From Liolophura sinensis (Eukaryota; Mollusca; Polyplacophora; Chitonida; Chitonidae): a stretch of 64,000 nucleotides of DNA. A program made the translations under genes and the position numbers. The notes below the pieces were generated by a model. The model was not told where the DNA came from and ran no database searches. It saw only the letters and a program-made list of their open reading frames with translations. The stretch is taken from assembly GCF_032854445.1 (NCBI RefSeq), contig NC_088300.1, positions 1,178,001 to 1,242,000 of the forward strand, in the 5' to 3' direction. Shown piece after piece: positions 60,901 through 64,000 of the stretch (position 1 is the stretch's first letter; every line of letters starts with the position of its first letter).

Positions 60901-63193
60901 AAATGTCCAAATATTCAGCCAAACCATGACAATACATGTACATGTTGTACAGACCGCCACAAAATAGCTTCATTAAGCATAATCAACAATAGTATAACTG
61001 AGTGTCATAAATACTTTAATACAATTCAGGCATACATTGTACATGTACCTATAAATTGTGGAATTAACTGCCATTTGTTGACATCATTTTCTGACCTTCG
61101 TCGCCGGGCTCAAGAGTCAGCCGCGCGTGAATGTTGACTGAAAGTACAGTCTATAGTTTTACCTTGTCCTGGAATCCTTCCTCATCAGTGTCACAGAGTA
61201 AAGCATACGCTTCCCATGCGTCTGCACTGGTTATACCCTGAAAGGCAGAAACCCCAAGTAAGGATCAGCACATATCCAAGTACATCTAAACCCACCCCTG
61301 CACAGAACTGGACAGGACAATTAAGGCTGTACGAACCCAACTAATTTTACAGGTGTGATCCTCCCACCATAATGCCCGCTGCCGTCCTACAAGTACATCT
61401 AAACCCACCCCTGCACAGAACTGGACAGGACAATTAAGGCTGTACGAACCCAACTAATTTTACAGGTGTGATCCTCCCACCATAATGCCCGCTGCCGTCC
61501 TACAAGTACATCTAAACCCACCCCTGCACAGAACTGGACAGTACAATTAAGGCTGTACGAACCCAACTAATTTTACAGGTGTGATCCTCCCACCATAATG
61601 CCCGCTGCCGTCCTACAAGTAAAATATTTTTGAGTGCGGCATAAAAACACCAATCAAATAAATAAATCTCATCTTTGAGAAATCATCACTAACCACAATA
61701 CTTACTCATCTCTCGATACATCTCAATTTTTATTTCGTTGTTGTTTTTTTACTATCCTGGCTAAATCATGAATGATAATTAGCTAACCTCCTGTGTTGCA
61801 GTATACTACTGTTTACCTTTGATGCAATTCTCCCAAAGAGCTCCAAGGCTTTTGGTCTTAGTTGACCACAAGGCTGACCTTTTGCATCAGGAATGTTTCC
61901 AGCTATGGCCATGCAGAGTATCTTCAACACCTACAGAGATCACAAGTAAAACAAGCTGAGAAAATTCACAAAACCATGCATGATACACTGACCACCAATA
62001 TGTACTTGTGCTTTCATTAGCTAAACATTCTTGTCACAAAATGTTAGTCATACTTTTTGAAACAGCACTGACCTCCACATCCATGTATTTGTCCTTGAGA
62101 TCTAATAACCGGTGATAAGCCTGGATGACCTCTGTGAACTCTCTGCAGTCTGTGCCTATCTGAAACACAAATGAAAAAATGATTACTAAGTACAAGGTAT
62201 TTTCCAGTAAATCACGCAGCACATTACATGGATAAGTCAAATTTCTGTGTATTACTTTCAGCCTCTGAGTGTTACCACAACGTAATTTACTACAACCAGT
62301 CTACATTCATTGCAAAATGTGTGTGATAAAATAAGCATTCTGAGAAAACAACAACAATTATTCATAAAAATTAGACTCTAAAGACATTACCACCAAAGCA
62401 TTCTCCCAAAGTCTCCAACTGGTGTAGCAACATTTGATAGCATCCTGGAGTATGGAAAAAGCTCTTGGTCTAAAATATAAAACAATACCAAACTCTAAAG
62501 CATTCGAAACATTTCATAATAGCAATAAAAAGTTACATTCCAATCCATTGTTTGGATCTTAAGATATCCTGAGTTGATTGAGATCTGAAAAGATCATTAA
62601 TGTTACGCTGTAAAGTAATTGTGCTGATTTAGGTCAATGTGTATACCCTATTTGTAGAAGGCAGGTGATTTCCAACAAATTTGGCCGTGGGTTTCTCTCT
62701 GGCTCTGTTCGGTTTTTTTCCACCGTAATGCAAACCACCATTGTATAACACTAATATTCTTATACTAGTATGGCATAAAACACCAATCAAATACAAATAA
62801 GTAACCTTAATCCTGCACTGGTTTAACATGACACATCAGCTTGTTCTTGCAGATACTTACTTCTGATTTAATCTCACGTACGCTGTAGAAAGATTTGCCC
62901 AAGCTTCAAAATTCTGAAAAGATAAATAAATGTACTCTCACCAGACAAAAATGTGTAAAATAACCATAATTAATCTCAGTCTTTAACCATAATTTCCAGG
63001 CTTCACATGGCCGCCAAAATTTTCATGTGAACTTTTCTGAAGTTTTTAGAGACTTTGTACAAAGCCTTTGTAAAGGACATGGTCTACAACTCACATCATA
63101 ATCCAGTGTGACACAACGGTGGAAGGCCTGGGCTGCTGTCTCATAGCGCTTGGCCCCTAATGCAGCGCAGCCATAGGTAAACCATACAGGGAT
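54953..63193 (-). CDS. TTC27: TTC27, tetratricopeptide repeat protein 27, C-terminal third
   Basis: Nine in-phase exons in gene order: 63095-63193, 62861-62913, 62391-62469, 62073-62159, 61817-61930, 61163-61237, 60723-60834, 56653-56750 and 54953-55063 (stop). They encode 275 residues; the N-terminal part lies beyond the right edge. TPR segments match the animal family closely: VWFTYGCAALGAKRYETAA, FHRCVTLDYD, FEAWANLSTAYVRLNQ, and AYHRLLDLKDKYMDVE, corresponding in human TTC27 to VWFSLGCAYLAL, AEAWNNLSTSYIRLKQ and AYHRLLDLRDKYKDVQ. The family is conserved across eukaryotes (fission yeast Emw1). TPRs bind partner proteins, and work on the human protein links it to chaperone-assisted complex assembly, which I recall only in outline. 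Exon 56653-56750 is the least certain (AYSKCIQSSSPAQALPL), but its phase fits both neighbours. Arrays occupy the introns at 55.2-60.5 kb and beyond 63.2 kb. Confidence 0.9.
55190..56580. repeat. 45-bp minisatellite in a TTC27 intron, about 31 copies
   Basis: The unit is TGCCAAGCAAGATGCTTACT followed by ACAGATCGAGGACTGTTACTGAGAG. It fills most of the last TTC27 intron. Both strands stay open because 45 is a multiple of 3. The minus strand has TCTGTA|GTAAGCAT, a weak donor-like site not related to the adjacent exon. Confidence 0.94.
57061..57545. repeat. Three copies of a 161-bp tandem repeat
   Basis: Starts at 57061, 57222 and 57383; the copies differ at only a handful of positions. Each holds GACAGGGCGCCATTCTGTCC. 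They lie in the TTC27 intron between 56751 and 60722. Confidence 0.93.
57546..58310. other. TTC27 intron, unique DNA with two diverged repeats
   Basis: Two related segments (about 57745-57830 and 57890-57975) each carry TTTGATATGCAAATTG and a CTG(A/T)...GGCTGA sequence. No gene or RNA recognised. Confidence 0.45.
58315..60490. repeat. 42-bp minisatellite in a TTC27 intron, about 51 copies
   Basis: The unit is CCTACATGTAGGCGGTCTTG followed by TGCACCAGGGGGACCTGGTCAT. It includes the palindrome CTACATGTAG and a near-palindromic CCAGGGGGACCTGG. The 42-bp period contains no stop on either strand, giving a 528-codon plus frame (58348-59934) and long minus frames. These are repeat artefacts inside an intron. 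Confidence 0.95.
61281..61670 (+). repeat. SINE fragment whose core was tandemly triplicated (113-bp unit)
   Basis: Units start at 61281, 61394 and 61507 and are nearly identical. Each ends with the SINE core piece CCTCCCACCATAATGCCCGC. After the third unit the sequence continues through the rest of the SINE, TGAGTGCGGCATAAAAACAC and the AATAAATAAATC tail (to about 61670). It lies in the TTC27 intron between exons at 61237 and 61817. Confidence 0.88.
62655..62805 (+). mobile_element. 5'-truncated, diverged SINE in a TTC27 intron
   Basis: It contains a diverged core (GGCCGTGGGTTTCTC, CCACCGTAATG), then GGCATAAAACACCAATCAAA and a tail. Same family as 43673-43917, in the opposite orientation within the window. 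Confidence 0.75.
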
Positions 63194-63234
63194 CTGCCAA
63201 ATGGGAAATGAGTACTCCATACAGACATTACATA

Positions 63235-64000
63235 TAAGTACAGTTAGGTAGGTACACGTCCAAGATTCAGGGAGATCAGATGTAACAGAGGAATCTCAGT
63301 TCTCACAGAAATAGGACATTAGGTAGGTACACGTCCAAGATTCAGGGAGATCAGATGTAACAGAGGAATCTCAGTTCTCACAGAAACAGGACATTAGGTA
63401 GGTACATGTCCAAGATTCAGGGAGATCAGATGTAACAGAGGAATCTCAGTTCTTACAGAAATAGGACATTAGGTAGGTACATGTCCAAGATTCAGGGAGA
63501 CCAGATGTAACAGAGGAATCTCAGTTCTCACAGAAATAGGACATTAGGTAGGTACACGTCCAAGATTCAGGGAGATCAGATGTAACAGAGGAATCTCAGT
63601 TCTCACAGAAACAGGACATTAGGTAGGTACACGTCCAAGATTCAGGGAGACCAGATGTAACAGAAGAATCTCAGTTCTCACAGAAACAGGACATTAGGTA
63701 GGTACATGTCCAAGATTCAGGGAGATCAGATGTAACAGAGGAATCTCAGTTCTTACAGAAATAGGACATTAGGTAGGTACACGTCCAAGATTCAGGGAGA
63801 CCAGATGTAACAGAGGAATCTCAGTTCTCACAGAAACAGGACATTAGGTAGGTACATGTCCAAGATTCAGGGAGACCAGATGTAACAGAGGAATCTCAGT
63901 TCTCACAGAAATAGGACATTAGGTAGGTACACGTCCAAGATTCAGGGAGATCAGATGTAACAGAGGAATCTCAGTTCTCACAGAAATAGGACATTAGGTA
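63235..64000. repeat. 74-bp minisatellite running off the right edge, at least 10 copies
   Basis: The unit begins TTAGGTAGGTACACGTCCAA and continues through GATTCAGGGAGATCAGATG and ends CAGAAATAGGACA. Units differ mainly at CACG/CATG, AGATC/AGACC and AATAGG/ACAGG. It sits in the TTC27 intron just upstream, in gene sense, of exon 63095-63193. The minus strand contains TTTCT|GTGAGAAC, a donor-like site whose possible source exon would lie outside the window. Confidence 0.93.

Overview
This window is eukaryotic, most likely from a mollusc or another lophotrochozoan. Genes are split by GT-AG introns. Several copies of a tRNA-headed SINE are present, with an ATTT-rich tail and a core of the kind common in mollusc genomes. 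The protein-coding content is animal: a dispatched-like transporter, an F-box/LRR protein and TTC27. By my rough tally nearly half of the window (about 29 kb) is minisatellite, in about twenty arrays.

Layout. 0.1-6.1 kb (+): the last six recognisable exons of a dispatched-like (RND/sterol-sensing-domain) membrane protein. 9.0-21.4 kb (-): a broken copy of a membrane pseudokinase gene. Its last intron holds about 100 copies of a 47-bp repeat and a young Ty3/Gypsy LTR element. 21.4-22.2 kb: a shared head-to-head upstream region with four perfect TGACGTCA sites. 22.2-24.8 kb (+): the intact pseudokinase paralogue, five exons, 454 aa. 25.6-32.5 kb: stacked minisatellites in both orientations, with no gene I can defend. 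34.6-35.4 kb: an 86-bp repeat. 36.7-42.3 kb (-): a two-exon F-box/LRR gene with one apparent 1-nt frameshift. 43.6-47.4 kb: SINEs and simple arrays. 47.6-54.1 kb: a 6.5-kb array of a 46-bp unit. 55.0-63.2 kb (-): the last nine exons of TTC27, with further arrays in its introns.

The most interesting pattern concerns how the arrays start. In two unrelated genes on opposite strands, the repeat unit is the 3' end of a coding exon plus its own 5' splice site, copied head to tail into the following intron. The dispatched-like gene has about 45 units of 62 bp; the pseudokinase copy has about 100 units of 47 bp. Each intron therefore starts with dozens of decoy donors. Several other arrays also carry a donor-like core (CAAG|GTAAGAG, ACAG|GTATTT, GTG|GTAAGAT), but no source exon can be shown for those.

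The five genes show no obvious shared pathway. The functional links I can support are the two head-to-head pseudokinase copies, which share an upstream region and show patchy sequence homogenisation. Exon boundaries were read by eye from splice consensus, phase and family resemblance; no alignment or database search was run.
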